Source: Burkholderiaceae bacterium
GTDB taxonomy: Bacteria; Pseudomonadota; Gammaproteobacteria; Burkholderiales; Burkholderiaceae_C
Assembly: GCA_024235895.1 (NCBI GenBank)
Contig: JACKLM010000007.1
Coordinates: forward strand, 62,001 to 126,000
Direction: 5' to 3'
DNA length: 64,000 bases
Shown here: in pieces, positions 27,368 through 35,793 of the stretch
Layout of the letters: every line of letters begins with the position of its first letter
How positions within the stretch are numbered: position 1 is the stretch's first letter
The notes under the pieces: model-generated
What the model was told of the DNA's origin: nothing
Seen by the model: only the letters and a program-made list of their open reading frames with translations
Databases searched by the model: none
Made by a program: the position numbers and the translations under genes

Positions 27368-28596
27368 ACGACGGCGCCCAGCTTGAAGATCGGCAGGTAC
27401 ATCGACACCACGATGCCGCCGATCAGCACGCCCAGGATGACGATGATGAAGGGTTCCATCAGGCTGGACAGCCCCTTGACCATCTCGTCGACCTCGTCCT
27501 CGTAGAACTCGGCCGCCTTGGCCAGCATGTGGTCCAGCGACCCGGACTCCTCGCCGATGGCCGCCATCTGCAGCACCATGCTCGGGAAGACGCCGGTGGT
27601 CGTCATCGCGGTGGTCAGCGCGGTGCCGGTGGAGACGTCCTTCTGGATCGCCTCGGTGGCTAGTGCGTAGACCGCGTTGCCCGAGGCGCCACCGACCGAG
27701 TCCAGCGCTTCCACCAGCGGCACGCCGGCGGCGAACATCGTCGACAGCGTGCGCGTCCAGCGCGCGATCACGCTCTTGTTGATGAGGTCACCGAAGACCG
27801 GCACGCGCAGCAGCAACCGGTCCATGAACATCTGCATCTTCTCCGACCGCTTCCAGGCCTGCAAGAAGAAGTAGCCGCCGCCGATCAGCACGGCGAAGAT
27901 CACGTACCACCAGTCGACGAAGAACTCGGACATCGCGATCACCGCCAGCGTAGGTGCCGGCAGGTCGGCCCCGAAGGAGCTGAAGACCTCCTTGAACGCC
28001 GGGATCACGAACAGCATGATCACGGTCAGCACGACGAAGGCGACGATGATGACCGCGATCGGGTACATCAGCGCCGACTTGATCTTCGACTTGATCGCCA
28101 TCGTCTTTTCCTGGTACAGCGCCAGGCGGTCGAGCAGCGCCTCCAGGATGCCGCCCGCCTCGCCGGCCTCGACCAGGTTGCAGTACAGCGAGTCGAAGTG
28201 CATCGGGTGCTTGCGGAACGCCGCCGACAGGCTGGTGCCGGTCTCGACGTCCGACCGGATCTCGGTCAGCAGCTTGGTCAGCCGGGGGTTAGGGCTGCCG
28301 CGGGCGACGATGTCGAAGGCCTGCAGCAGCGGCACGCCGGCCTTCATCATCGTCGCCAGCTGGCGAGTGAAGATCGCGATGTCCTTCTGCTTGATCGCGC
28401 GCCCGCCGCTGGTGCGTCGCTTCCTGACCTTGCCGACCAGGATGCCCTGGCGGCGCAGGCTGGCATGGACGACGGCCTGGCCGCCGGCGCGCATCTCGCC
28501 ACGCACGACCTTGCCGTTCCTGTCCTTGCCCTCCCACTCGAACACCGCCTCCTTGGCGGTGGTGCCGCGGGCGGCGGCGGCGCTAGCTGTGGCCAT
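27364..28596 (-). CDS. pilC: Type IV pilus platform protein PilC
   Basis: 410-residue polytopic inner-membrane protein with two GspF domains (about residues 75-200 and 275-400), introduced by KDIAIFTRQLATMMKAGVPL and SVIARWTRTLSTMFAAGVPL. It transmits motion from the PilB and PilT motors to the pilus. Paralogous to MshG in this window but much closer to PilC in sequence. Start ATG 28596; 10 bases after pilB. Confidence 0.95.
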   Translation of the reverse strand: MATASAAAARGTTAKEAVFEWEGKDRNGKVVRGEMRAGGQAVVHASLRRQGILVGKVRKRRTSGGRAIKQKDIAIFTRQLATMMKAGVPLLQAFDIVARGSPNPRLTKLLTEIRSDVETGTSLSAAFRKHPMHFDSLYCNLVEAGEAGGILEALLDRLALYQEKTMAIKSKIKSALMYPIAVIIVAFVVLTVIMLFVIPAFKEVFSSFGADLPAPTLAVIAMSEFFVDWWYVIFAVLIGGGYFFLQAWKRSEKMQMFMDRLLLRVPVFGDLINKSVIARWTRTLSTMFAAGVPLVEALDSVGGASGNAVYALATEAIQKDVSTGTALTTAMTTTGVFPSMVLQMAAIGEESGSLDHMLAKAAEFYEDEVDEMVKGLSSLMEPFIIVILGVLIGGIVVSMYLPIFKLGAVV

Positions 28597-28606
28597 GTCG
28601 AACAAC

Positions 28607-30322
28607 CTACTCGTTGGTGACGGTGATGACTTCTTCGAGCGTGGTGACGCCTGCGCGCACCTTGACCAGGCCCGCCTGGCGCAGGTCGCGCACACCGTCC
28701 TTCTGCGCCTGCTCGGCGATGTCCAGCGCCGTACCCTCGGCGAGGATGATGCGCTGGATGGCCTCGGTGATCGGCATCACCTGGTACAGACCCACCCGGC
28801 CCTTGTAACCGTTGTTGCAGGCGGCGCAGCCGACCGCGCGGTAGGGCTTCCAGTTGCCGTCGAGCTCCTCGGGCCTGAAACCGGCCCTGAGAAGCGACTC
28901 GCGCGGGTAGTCGGCCGGCTTCTTGCAGCCCTCGCACAGCCGGCGCGCCAGCCGCTGCGCGGTGATCAACAGCACGCTGGAGGCGATGTTGAAAGGCGCC
29001 ACCCCCATGTTGAGCATTCGCGTCAGCGTCGTCGGCGCGTCGTTGGTGTGCAGCGTCGACATCACCAGGTGGCCGGTCTGCGCGGCCTTGATCGCGATGT
29101 CGGCGGTCTCGAGGTCGCGGATCTCGCCGACCATGATGATGTCCGGGTCCTGGCGCAGGAAGGACTTGAGCGCGGCGGCGAAGGTCAGCCCGGCCTTGTC
29201 GTTGACGTTGACCTGGTTGATGCCCGGCAGGTTGATCTCCGCCGGGTCCTCGACGGTGGCGATGTTCACACCCGGTTCGTTGAGGATGTTCAGGCAGGTG
29301 TACAGCGACACCGTCTTGCCCGACCCCGTCGGCCCGGTGACCAGGATCATCCCGTAGGGCCGGCCGATCGCCTGCAGCAGCCGCTCCTTCTCGACCTTCT
29401 CGTAGCCCAGCGCCTCGATGCCGAGCTTGGCGCTGGACGGGTCCAGGATCCGGATCACGACCTTCTCGCCGAACAGCGTCGGCAGCGTGCTGACGCGGAA
29501 GTCGATCGCCTTCGCGCCGAACTTCAGCTTCATCCGGCCATCCTGCGGGACCCGCTTCTCGGCGATGTCCATGCGGCTGATGACCTTGATGCGTGACGCG
29601 AGCTTGTCCTTGATCGCGATCGGCGGCTGCGTGATCTCGCGCAACTCGCCGTCGATGCGGAAGCGCACGCGGTAGTGGTACTCGTAGGGCTCGAAATGCA
29701 GGTCCGACGCGCGCATGTTGATGGCGTCGATCAGCATCTTCTGCAGGAAGCGCACGACCGGCGCGTCCTCGACCTCGGTGGCGACTTCGGCTGCCTCGGC
29801 CTGCGAGGCATCGTCGTTGACGTCGAAGTCGAAGTCCTCGCCGGCCAGCGACTCGATCGTCTCGTTGGCGCTGGCGTTCTGCGCCTCCAGCACCTTCATC
29901 AGCTTGTCGTACTCGACGATCACCCACTCGGGAGTGAGCTGGGTCGCGAACTTGATGCGCTCGCCGGCCTCCTGGTCGGTCGGGTCGGCGGCACCGACGA
30001 AGATCCGGCTGCCGCGCCGACCCAGGACGAGCACCTGGAACTGCGACGTGATCTTGTGGTCGAGCAGGTTCTTCGGCAGTCGCTGCAGGTCGACCGTCGC
30101 CAAGTCCAGCAACGGCAGTGCCAGCGTCGACGACAGCGCGTGCGCCAGGTCCGCGGGCTGCACCGCGCCGGCGGCGATGACGGCGGTGACGAAGCTCTGT
30201 CGCTGTTCGCGCGCCTTGCGCGTCAGCTCCTCGGCCAGCGGCGCGCGCAGCTTGCCCGCGTGCACGAGCACGCGGGCGACGCCGGAGAGCGTCGACGTGG
30301 GGGACGCGACCGTCGTGTCCAT
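28607..30322 (-). CDS. pilB: Type IV pilus extension ATPase PilB
   Basis: 571-residue hexameric motor driving pilus extension. N-terminal T2SSE_N domain, an acidic linker (about residues 155-180), then motor core with Walker A GPTGSGKTVS, Asp box VEDPAEINLPGINQ, Walker B DPDIIMVGEIRD and zinc tetracysteine CEGC/CAAC. In contrast to MshE, the N-terminus shows no RLGxxL repeats, so no MshEN c-di-GMP site is predicted. First gene of pilBCD; the upstream leader contains a 10-bp hairpin. Confidence 0.96.
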   Translation of the reverse strand: MDTTVASPTSTLSGVARVLVHAGKLRAPLAEELTRKAREQRQSFVTAVIAAGAVQPADLAHALSSTLALPLLDLATVDLQRLPKNLLDHKITSQFQVLVLGRRGSRIFVGAADPTDQEAGERIKFATQLTPEWVIVEYDKLMKVLEAQNASANETIESLAGEDFDFDVNDDASQAEAAEVATEVEDAPVVRFLQKMLIDAINMRASDLHFEPYEYHYRVRFRIDGELREITQPPIAIKDKLASRIKVISRMDIAEKRVPQDGRMKLKFGAKAIDFRVSTLPTLFGEKVVIRILDPSSAKLGIEALGYEKVEKERLLQAIGRPYGMILVTGPTGSGKTVSLYTCLNILNEPGVNIATVEDPAEINLPGINQVNVNDKAGLTFAAALKSFLRQDPDIIMVGEIRDLETADIAIKAAQTGHLVMSTLHTNDAPTTLTRMLNMGVAPFNIASSVLLITAQRLARRLCEGCKKPADYPRESLLRAGFRPEELDGNWKPYRAVGCAACNNGYKGRVGLYQVMPITEAIQRIILAEGTALDIAEQAQKDGVRDLRQAGLVKVRAGVTTLEEVITVTNE

Positions 30323-30362
30323 GGCGGATGGGTCAGGGGGAGGCGGGGCGGGCGGGACGAAG

Positions 30363-30388
30363 CCGGGCCATCATCGCCGATGGCCCGG
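30363..30388 (-). terminator. Hairpin between tRNA-Pro and pilB
   Basis: 10-bp stem (30363-30372 with 30379-30388), 6-base loop, 41 bases before the pilB ATG on the minus strand. There is no T-run. It could terminate ispB/tRNA transcripts or structure the pilB leader. The rest of the 250-base gap is AT-richer around 30395-30450 and probably holds the pilB promoter, but I cannot fix its boxes. Confidence 0.4.
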
Positions 30389-30572
30389 GCGGTGTAAACG
30401 GAAGATAAGCACGCTTGGCGTCACCCTGTTGCGCGTTACCCTCGGTTACCACGCGGCGGGAGTGCGGCGCGGTGATTGCGGCGCGCAGTGTGCCACTGCC
30501 CGTGCAGGCCCGGTCAGCGACCACGGTCACGTGGCCTGCCGGCATGCGTCGACGGCCGCCGGCGGGTCAACC

Positions 30573-30649
30573 TGGTCGGGGTGAGAGGATTCGAACCTCC
30601 GGCCTCTACGTCCCGAACGTAGCGCTCTACCAGGCTAAGCTACACCCCG
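30573..30649 (-). tRNA. tRNA-Pro (anticodon CGG)
   Basis: 77 bases including an encoded CCA. On the minus strand: acceptor CGGGGTG pairs with CACCCCG, D-arm GCTTAGCCTGGTAGAGC, anticodon stem CTACG/CGTAG with loop TTCGGGA (anticodon CGG, reads CCG), T-arm GGAGG-TTCGAAT-CCTCT. It lies 52 bases downstream of ispB on the same strand. CCG is a heavily used proline codon in this GC-rich genome. Confidence 0.95.
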
Positions 30650-30701
30650 AGGCGCGGCGGGCATCCGAAAGCGCCTGCCGCGAGCCGGGCGGCGATGCGT
30701 C

Positions 30702-31709
30702 TCACGACGACCGGTTCACCGCCCGAACACATAATTCTAGCAGAGCCGCGCGCGCGGGCGACGGCGGCAGCGCGACGATGCTGCTGCGAGCCAGCGCCGC
30801 CTCGCGCTCGGCCGCCTCGCGCGTCGCGTCCAGCGCGCCGGTGCGGCGGACGATGGCGACGATCTCCGCCAGCTGCGCCACTTCGCCGTGCTCGATCGCG
30901 CTGCGGATCAGGGCGCGATCGTCGGCACTGCCGCGCTCCATCGCGACCAGCAGCGGCAGCGTCGGCTTGCCCTCGCGCAGGTCGTCGCCGATGTTCTTGC
31001 CCAGCTCGTGGCTGTTGCCCTCGTAGTCCAGCAGGTCGTCGACGAGCTGGAACGCGGTACCCAGCGCGCGCCCGTACGCCGCGCAGCGCTCGACGGTGGC
31101 GTCGTCGGACTCGGCCAGCACCGCCCCGAGCCGCGCGCTGGCCTCGAACAGCTTGGCGGTCTTGAAGCGGATGACGCGCAGGTACTCCTCGACCGCGAGA
31201 TCGGGGTCGTGCATGTTCATCAGTTGGAGCACCTCGCCCTCGGCGATCACGTTGGTCGCGTCGGCCAGCACCGCGAGCACCGGCATGCGGTCGACGGCGA
31301 CCATCATCTGGAAGGCGCGCGAGTACAGGAAGTCGCCCACCAGCACGCTGGCCGCGTTGCCGAACACCGCGTTCGCGGTCGCGCGCCCGCGCCGCATGCC
31401 GGATTCGTCGACGACGTCGTCGTGCAGCAGCGTCGCGGTGTGGATGAACTCGACGATCGCCGCCAGCTCGTGCCGCTCGGGGCCGTCGAAGCCCAGCGCC
31501 TGCGAGGTCAGCAGCACCAGCCGCGGCCGGATGCGCTTGCCGCCGGCGCCGACGATGTAGTGCGCGATCTGGTCGATCAGCGCCACCTCCGACGCCAGAC
31601 GCTCGCGGATGACCGCGTCGACCCGGCGCATGTCCGCGTCCAGCATGTCCGCGGCGGGGGGAGGGGCGGTGGCGTCGAGCACGGCGTGCCGGGGCGAGAG
31701 GTCGTGCAT
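30702..31709 (-). CDS. ispB: Octaprenyl diphosphate synthase IspB
   Basis: 335-residue trans-polyprenyl diphosphate synthase making the ubiquinone side chain. Both aspartate-rich motifs are present: LLHDDVVDES and FQLVDDLLDYE; GGKRIRPRLVLLTSQ is the substrate-binding stretch. Start listed at ATG 31709, but a perfect TATAAT (31713-31708) overlaps this codon, and ATG 31646 (MLDADMRRVDAVI) lines up better with the E. coli N-terminus; either could be right. Divergent from rplU, as is usual in beta- and gammaproteobacteria. Confidence 0.94.
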   Translation of the reverse strand: MHDLSPRHAVLDATAPPPAADMLDADMRRVDAVIRERLASEVALIDQIAHYIVGAGGKRIRPRLVLLTSQALGFDGPERHELAAIVEFIHTATLLHDDVVDESGMRRGRATANAVFGNAASVLVGDFLYSRAFQMMVAVDRMPVLAVLADATNVIAEGEVLQLMNMHDPDLAVEEYLRVIRFKTAKLFEASARLGAVLAESDDATVERCAAYGRALGTAFQLVDDLLDYEGNSHELGKNIGDDLREGKPTLPLLVAMERGSADDRALIRSAIEHGEVAQLAEIVAIVRRTGALDATREAAEREAALARSSIVALPPSPARAALLELCVRAVNRSS

Positions 31710-31787
31710 TATAGAAATGCGGCATGCCGAGGCGGCCCGACCCGCCCGTGCAGGGGTCCCTGCAGCCGCAGTCGGATCCTCGGCCGG

Positions 31788-31796
31788 TGTTATACT
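31788..31796 (+). promoter_or_regulatory. Extended -10 promoter of rplU-rpmA
   Basis: TGTTATACT: TG at 31788-31789 plus TATACT (31791-31796) gives an extended -10. No good -35 is visible. The transcript would have a leader of about 155 bases containing a stem at 31868-31873/31879-31884. Confidence 0.5.
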
Positions 31797-31960
31797 CGCG
31801 GGCTTTTCCGGTCCTGGCCGCTGCGTATTCCGCGCATCGAGGCGTGGGCCGGGGCGAAGGTGCACGTCGGGCTTCGCGAGCCCGGTTCGGCCGAGGCGTC
31901 GGGTGACGTCACAGGCGCCGGGCTGCAGTCCGAAGTGTCAACCATCCTGAAGGGGTTCCC

Positions 31961-32272
31961 ATGTACGCGGTCATAAAAACCGGCGGCAAGCAGTACAAGG
32001 TCGCTGCCGGCGAGAAGATCAAGGTCGAGCAGATTGCGGCCGACGTCGGCCAGGAGGTCGTGATCGACCAGGTGCTCGCCGTCGGCGACGGGGCCGGGCT
32101 GCGCCTGGGTTCGCCGTTGGTGGAAGGCGCGACGGTCAGCGCCACCGTCGTCTCGCACGGCCGGCACGACAAGCTGCGGATCTTCAAGATGCGCCGCCGC
32201 AAGCACTACCAGAAGCACGGCGGCCACCGCCAGCACTACACCGAGCTGCAGATCGGCGCCGTCAACGGTTGA
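31961..32272 (+). CDS. rplU: 50S ribosomal protein L21
   Basis: 103 residues, full length. MYAVIKTGGKQYKVAAGEKI and the C-terminal KMRRRKHYQKHGGHRQHYT are diagnostic of bL21, which binds 23S rRNA. A GAAGGGG ribosome-binding site precedes the ATG. Operon with rpmA 28 bases downstream. The long structured leader would suit autoregulation. Confidence 0.98.
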   Translation: MYAVIKTGGKQYKVAAGEKIKVEQIAADVGQEVVIDQVLAVGDGAGLRLGSPLVEGATVSATVVSHGRHDKLRIFKMRRRKHYQKHGGHRQHYTELQIGAVNG

Positions 32273-32300
32273 CGGCCCAGCTCTCCAAAGGCAGGACACC

Positions 32301-32558
32301 ATGGCACACAAGAAGGGCGGCGGCTCGACCCGCAACGGCCGCGACTCCAAGCCGAAGATGCTCGGCGTCAAGGTCTACGGCGGCCAGACCGTGACCGCCG
32401 GCGCGATCATCGTGCGACAGCGCGGCACGCGTTTCCACCCCGGCAGCCATGTCGGCATGGGCCGCGACCACACGCTGTTCGCGACGGTGGACGGCACGGT
32501 TTCGTTCGCGGTCAAGGGCCCGAACAGCCGGCATACGGTGTCCGTCACGCCCGCCTGA
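32301..32558 (+). CDS. rpmA: 50S ribosomal protein L27
   Basis: 85 residues, full length, starting MAHKKGGGSTRNGRDSKPK, the flexible N-terminus that reaches towards the peptidyl-transferase centre. GGQTVTAGAIIVRQRGTRFH and GRDHTLFA are diagnostic of bL27. Preceded by AGGACACC; follows rplU by 28 bases. Ends ahead of a strong terminator hairpin. Confidence 0.98.
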   Translation: MAHKKGGGSTRNGRDSKPKMLGVKVYGGQTVTAGAIIVRQRGTRFHPGSHVGMGRDHTLFATVDGTVSFAVKGPNSRHTVSVTPA

Positions 32559-32684
32559 GACAGGGCCGGCGCGGCTCGGCCGCGTCGGAGGGTGTCGGCC
32601 GCGAGTCGAGGCCATGAGGGCCGCGGCTGAAGGCCCCGCAGACCGCGACGCCGGGCCCGTCGACCTTCGGCGCGCGCCCGACAC

Positions 32685-32716
32685 CGAAGCCCCGGTCCGC
32701 CGGGGCTTCGTCGTTT
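32685..32716 (+). terminator. Terminator downstream of rpmA
   Basis: Perfect 11-bp stem (32685-32695 with 32700-32710), loop TCCG, followed by TCGTTT. It lies 35 bases before the obgE ATG and probably separates rplU-rpmA expression from obgE. Confidence 0.75.
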
Positions 32717-32750
32717 GGCCCGTCACCCACTCCCCAGCGAGTACGCGCGC

Positions 32751-33902
32751 ATGAAGTTCGTCGACGAGGCCACCATCGACATCGCCGCCGGCCACGGCGG
32801 CGCAGGCTGCGTCAGCTTCCGGCGCGAGAAGTTCATCCCCTTCGGCGGCCCCAACGGCGGCGACGGCGGGCGCGGCGGCAGTGTCTGGATGGTCGCCGAC
32901 GAAAACCTCAACACGCTGATCGACTACCGCTACCAGCGTCGCTTCGAGGCCAGGAATGGCGAGCCCGGGCGCGGCTCGGACCAGTTCGGCGCCGCCGGCG
33001 ACGACATCGTGCTGCGCGTGCCGGTGGGCACCATCGTCAGCGACGCCGACACCGGCGAGCGCGTGACCGAGTTGCTGGTGCCGGGCGAGCGCGTGCGCGT
33101 GTGCAAGGGCGGCGACGGCGGATTCGGCAACCTGCACTTCAAGAGCAGCACCAACCGCGCGCCGCGCCAGAAGACGCCGGGCTGGCCGGGCGAGGCGCTT
33201 CGCGCCAGGCTCGAGCTGCGCGTGCTGGCCGATGTCGGGCTGCTGGGCATGCCCAACGCCGGCAAGTCGACCTTCATCGCCGCCGTGTCCAACGCGCGGC
33301 CGAAGATCGCCGACTACCCGTTCACGACGCTGCACCCGAACCTCGGCGTGGTGCGCATCGGCCCCGAGCGCAGCTTCGTCGTCGCCGACATCCCGGGCCT
33401 GATCGAGGGCGCGAGCGAGGGCGCCGGCCTGGGTCACCAGTTCCTGCGCCATCTGCAGCGCACGCGGCTGCTGCTGCACATCGTCGACATCGCGCCGCTG
33501 GACGACGCGGTCGACCCGGTCGCGCAGGCGCGCGCGATCGTCGCCGAGCTGAAGAAGTACGACCCGGCGCTGCACGCCAAGCCGCGCTGGCTGGTGCTCA
33601 ACAAGATCGACATGCTGCCGGCCGGCGAACGCGACGCGCGGAGCAAGGACTTCGTGCGCCGGCTGCGCTGGAAGGGGCCGGTGTTCGAGGTCTCGGCGCT
33701 GGCGCGCGAGGGGCTGCCGCCGCTGCTGGAGGCGATCTGGGCGCATCTGGCGGCCGCGCGGCGCGAGGCGCCGGTGCCACCCGACCCGCGCTTCGACGCC
33801 GAGCCGGACTCGACGTCGGGCGGCGCCGCGAGCGTCGGGCGTGGCGCGGCCGAGGTGCCGACGACGAAGCGCGTCCGCCGTTCGACGGGGGGGCGCACTT
33901 GA
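32751..33902 (+). CDS. obgE: Ribosome-associated GTPase ObgE (CgtA)
   Basis: 383-residue Obg GTPase linking ribosome assembly, replication and stress. The glycine-rich Obg domain (MKFVDEATIDIAAGHGGAGC, GGDGGRGG repeats, about residues 1-158) is followed by the G domain with GMPNAGKST (about 166-174), switch I/II FTTLHPNLGVV and DIPGLIEGAS, and NKIDML. The C-terminal tail is short and charged. Its stop overlaps the proB TTG start. Confidence 0.97.
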   Translation: MKFVDEATIDIAAGHGGAGCVSFRREKFIPFGGPNGGDGGRGGSVWMVADENLNTLIDYRYQRRFEARNGEPGRGSDQFGAAGDDIVLRVPVGTIVSDADTGERVTELLVPGERVRVCKGGDGGFGNLHFKSSTNRAPRQKTPGWPGEALRARLELRVLADVGLLGMPNAGKSTFIAAVSNARPKIADYPFTTLHPNLGVVRIGPERSFVVADIPGLIEGASEGAGLGHQFLRHLQRTRLLLHIVDIAPLDDAVDPVAQARAIVAELKKYDPALHAKPRWLVLNKIDMLPAGERDARSKDFVRRLRWKGPVFEVSALAREGLPPLLEAIWAHLAAARREAPVPPDPRFDAEPDSTSGGAASVGRGAAEVPTTKRVRRSTGGRT

Positions 33903-35026
33903 GCGCCCCCGCGACCCCCGTCGCCGGCGCGCGGCGCATCGTCGTCAAGGTCGGTTCCAGCCTCGTCACCGACGAGGGCCGCGGGCTGGACGCCGAGGCG
34001 ATCGGCAACTGGTCGCGCCAGCTCGCCGAGCTCGCGCGCCAGGGGCGCGAGCTGGTGATGGTCTCCAGCGGCGCGATCGCCGAGGGCATGAAGCGGCTGG
34101 GCTGGGCCACGCGCCCGAGGGAACTGCACGACCTGCAGGCCGCCGCCGCCGTCGGCCAGATGGGACTCGTGCAGATGTACGAGTCGCAGCTCCGCGGCCA
34201 CGGCCTGCGCAGCGCGCAGGTGCTGCTGACGCACGCCGACCTCGCCGACCGCGAGCGCTACCTCAATGCGCGCACGACGCTGCTGACGCTGCTGGGGTTG
34301 AACGCGATCCCGGTCATCAACGAGAACGACACCGTCGTCACCGACGAGATCAAGTTCGGCGACAACGACACCTTGGGCGCGCTGGTGGCCAACCTGATCG
34401 AGGCCGACGTGCTGGTCATCCTGACTGACCAGCCGGGGCTCTACTCGGCCGACCCGCGCAAGGATCCGCTCGCGACGCTGGTGCGCGAGGCGCGCGCCGG
34501 CGACCCGACGCTGGAGCGCATGGCCGGCGGCGCGGGCAGCGCGATCGGCCGTGGCGGCATGCTGACCAAGGTGTTGGCGGCCAAGCGCGCCGCCGGCAGC
34601 GGCGCCGATACCGTGATCGCCAGCGGGCGCGAGCCCGACGTGCTGCTGCGGCTGGCCGCCGGCGAACCGATCGGCAGCGCGCTCGTCGCCGCGCAGGGCA
34701 AGCAGGCGGCACGCAAGCAGTGGATGCTCGACCACCTGCAGCTGCGCGGCGCGGTCACGGTCGACGACGGCGCCGCGGCCAAGGTGCGCGACGAGGGCAA
34801 GAGCCTGCTGCCGGTCGGCGTGACCGCGGTGCACGGCGACTTCGAGCGCGGCGACGTGATCGCGGTGCGCAGCACCGACGGCAGCGAGATCGCGCGCGGC
34901 CTGGCCAACTACTCGGCCAGCGAGGCGAGGCGCATCGCGCGCCAGCCCTCGTCACGCATCGCCGAGCTGTTGGGTTACGTCTACGAGCTCGAGCTGATCC
35001 ACCGCACCAACCTCGTGCGGCGATAG
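33899..35026 (+). CDS. proB: Glutamate 5-kinase ProB
   Basis: 375-residue first enzyme of proline synthesis, phosphorylating glutamate. Amino-acid-kinase domain: RIVVKVGSSLVT, ELVMVSSGAIAEGM, VINENDTVVTDEIKFGDND and GRGGMLTKVLAAKRA. A C-terminal PUA domain (about residues 280-365) is present, as in E. coli ProB. Starts with TTG in a TTGA overlap with obgE; no other start before RRIVVKVG is visible. The obgE-proB pairing is typical for betaproteobacteria. Confidence 0.95.
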   Translation: MSAPATPVAGARRIVVKVGSSLVTDEGRGLDAEAIGNWSRQLAELARQGRELVMVSSGAIAEGMKRLGWATRPRELHDLQAAAAVGQMGLVQMYESQLRGHGLRSAQVLLTHADLADRERYLNARTTLLTLLGLNAIPVINENDTVVTDEIKFGDNDTLGALVANLIEADVLVILTDQPGLYSADPRKDPLATLVREARAGDPTLERMAGGAGSAIGRGGMLTKVLAAKRAAGSGADTVIASGREPDVLLRLAAGEPIGSALVAAQGKQAARKQWMLDHLQLRGAVTVDDGAAAKVRDEGKSLLPVGVTAVHGDFERGDVIAVRSTDGSEIARGLANYSASEARRIARQPSSRIAELLGYVYELELIHRTNLVRR

Positions 35027-35077
35027 TGCGGTGTTCCGCGCTGCCCGAGGAGGCGGCGCCCCAGGCGTCCGCAGGGC

Positions 35078-35656
35078 TCAGCCCGGCGACGGCTCGGTGG
35101 GCGGGCAGACCCCGCCGCCCTGGCGCTCGCCCTGGTGGCGGCGCTCGCGCATGCCGGCACGCAGGTAGCGGTTGTGGTGTGCCGGCCGTGGCAGGTACCG
35201 TGCCAGCTCGGTCAGTGCCAGCTCGTAGACGTTGCGCTTGAACTCGATCACCAGCTCCAGCGGCACCCAGTAGTCGTTCCAGCGCCAGGCGTCGAACTCC
35301 GGGTGGTCGGTCGCGCGCAGGTTCATGTCGCTGTCGCGCCCGACCAGCCTGAGCAGGTACCAGATCTGCTTCTGGCCGCGGTAGTGCCCGCGTGCGTCGC
35401 GGCGGATGAAGTGCGGCGGCACCTCGTAGCGCAGCCAGTCGCGCGTGCGGGCGACGATCTCGACATGCTCGGGCCTGAGCCCGACTTCCTCGTGCAGTTC
35501 ACGGTACATCGCCTGCTCGGGCGACTCGCCATGCTTGATGCCGCCTTGAGGAAACTGCCACGAGTGCGTGCGCAGCCGCTTGCCCCAGAACACCTGATTG
35601 CGCGAGTTGAGCAGGACGATGCCGACGTTGGGCCTGAAGCCTTCCCGGTCGAGCAT
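35078..35656 (-). CDS. rppH: RNA pyrophosphohydrolase RppH (NudH)
   Basis: 192-residue Nudix hydrolase that removes pyrophosphate from mRNA 5' ends and triggers decay. The Nudix box (Gx5Ex7REUxEExGU) spans residues 38-60 (from GGIKHGE to LHEEVGL). MLDREGFRPNVGIVLLN at the start and SWQFPQGG are family signatures. A proline/glycine-rich tail follows the domain. Divergent from proS, a conserved arrangement in Burkholderiales. Confidence 0.95.
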   Translation of the reverse strand: MLDREGFRPNVGIVLLNSRNQVFWGKRLRTHSWQFPQGGIKHGESPEQAMYRELHEEVGLRPEHVEIVARTRDWLRYEVPPHFIRRDARGHYRGQKQIWYLLRLVGRDSDMNLRATDHPEFDAWRWNDYWVPLELVIEFKRNVYELALTELARYLPRPAHHNRYLRAGMRERRHQGERQGGGVCPPTEPSPG

Positions 35657-35793
35657 AATCTGACCCCGATTCTGAAATTGGCAGCATCTTGCACCGCAAG
35701 CGTGCAAGCCCGCAAGAGGGGAAACCGGGAATGCCCGCGCCGCGAGCGCGTGCGGCCCGCCTGCCGTCCAGCCGCCGCAGCCCGCAAGCCCCG

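Noticed and set aside
30573..30649. tRNA-Pro as integration site of a mobile element
   Set aside because: Flanking genes are core chromosomal on both sides and no integrase or direct repeat of the tRNA end is seen.
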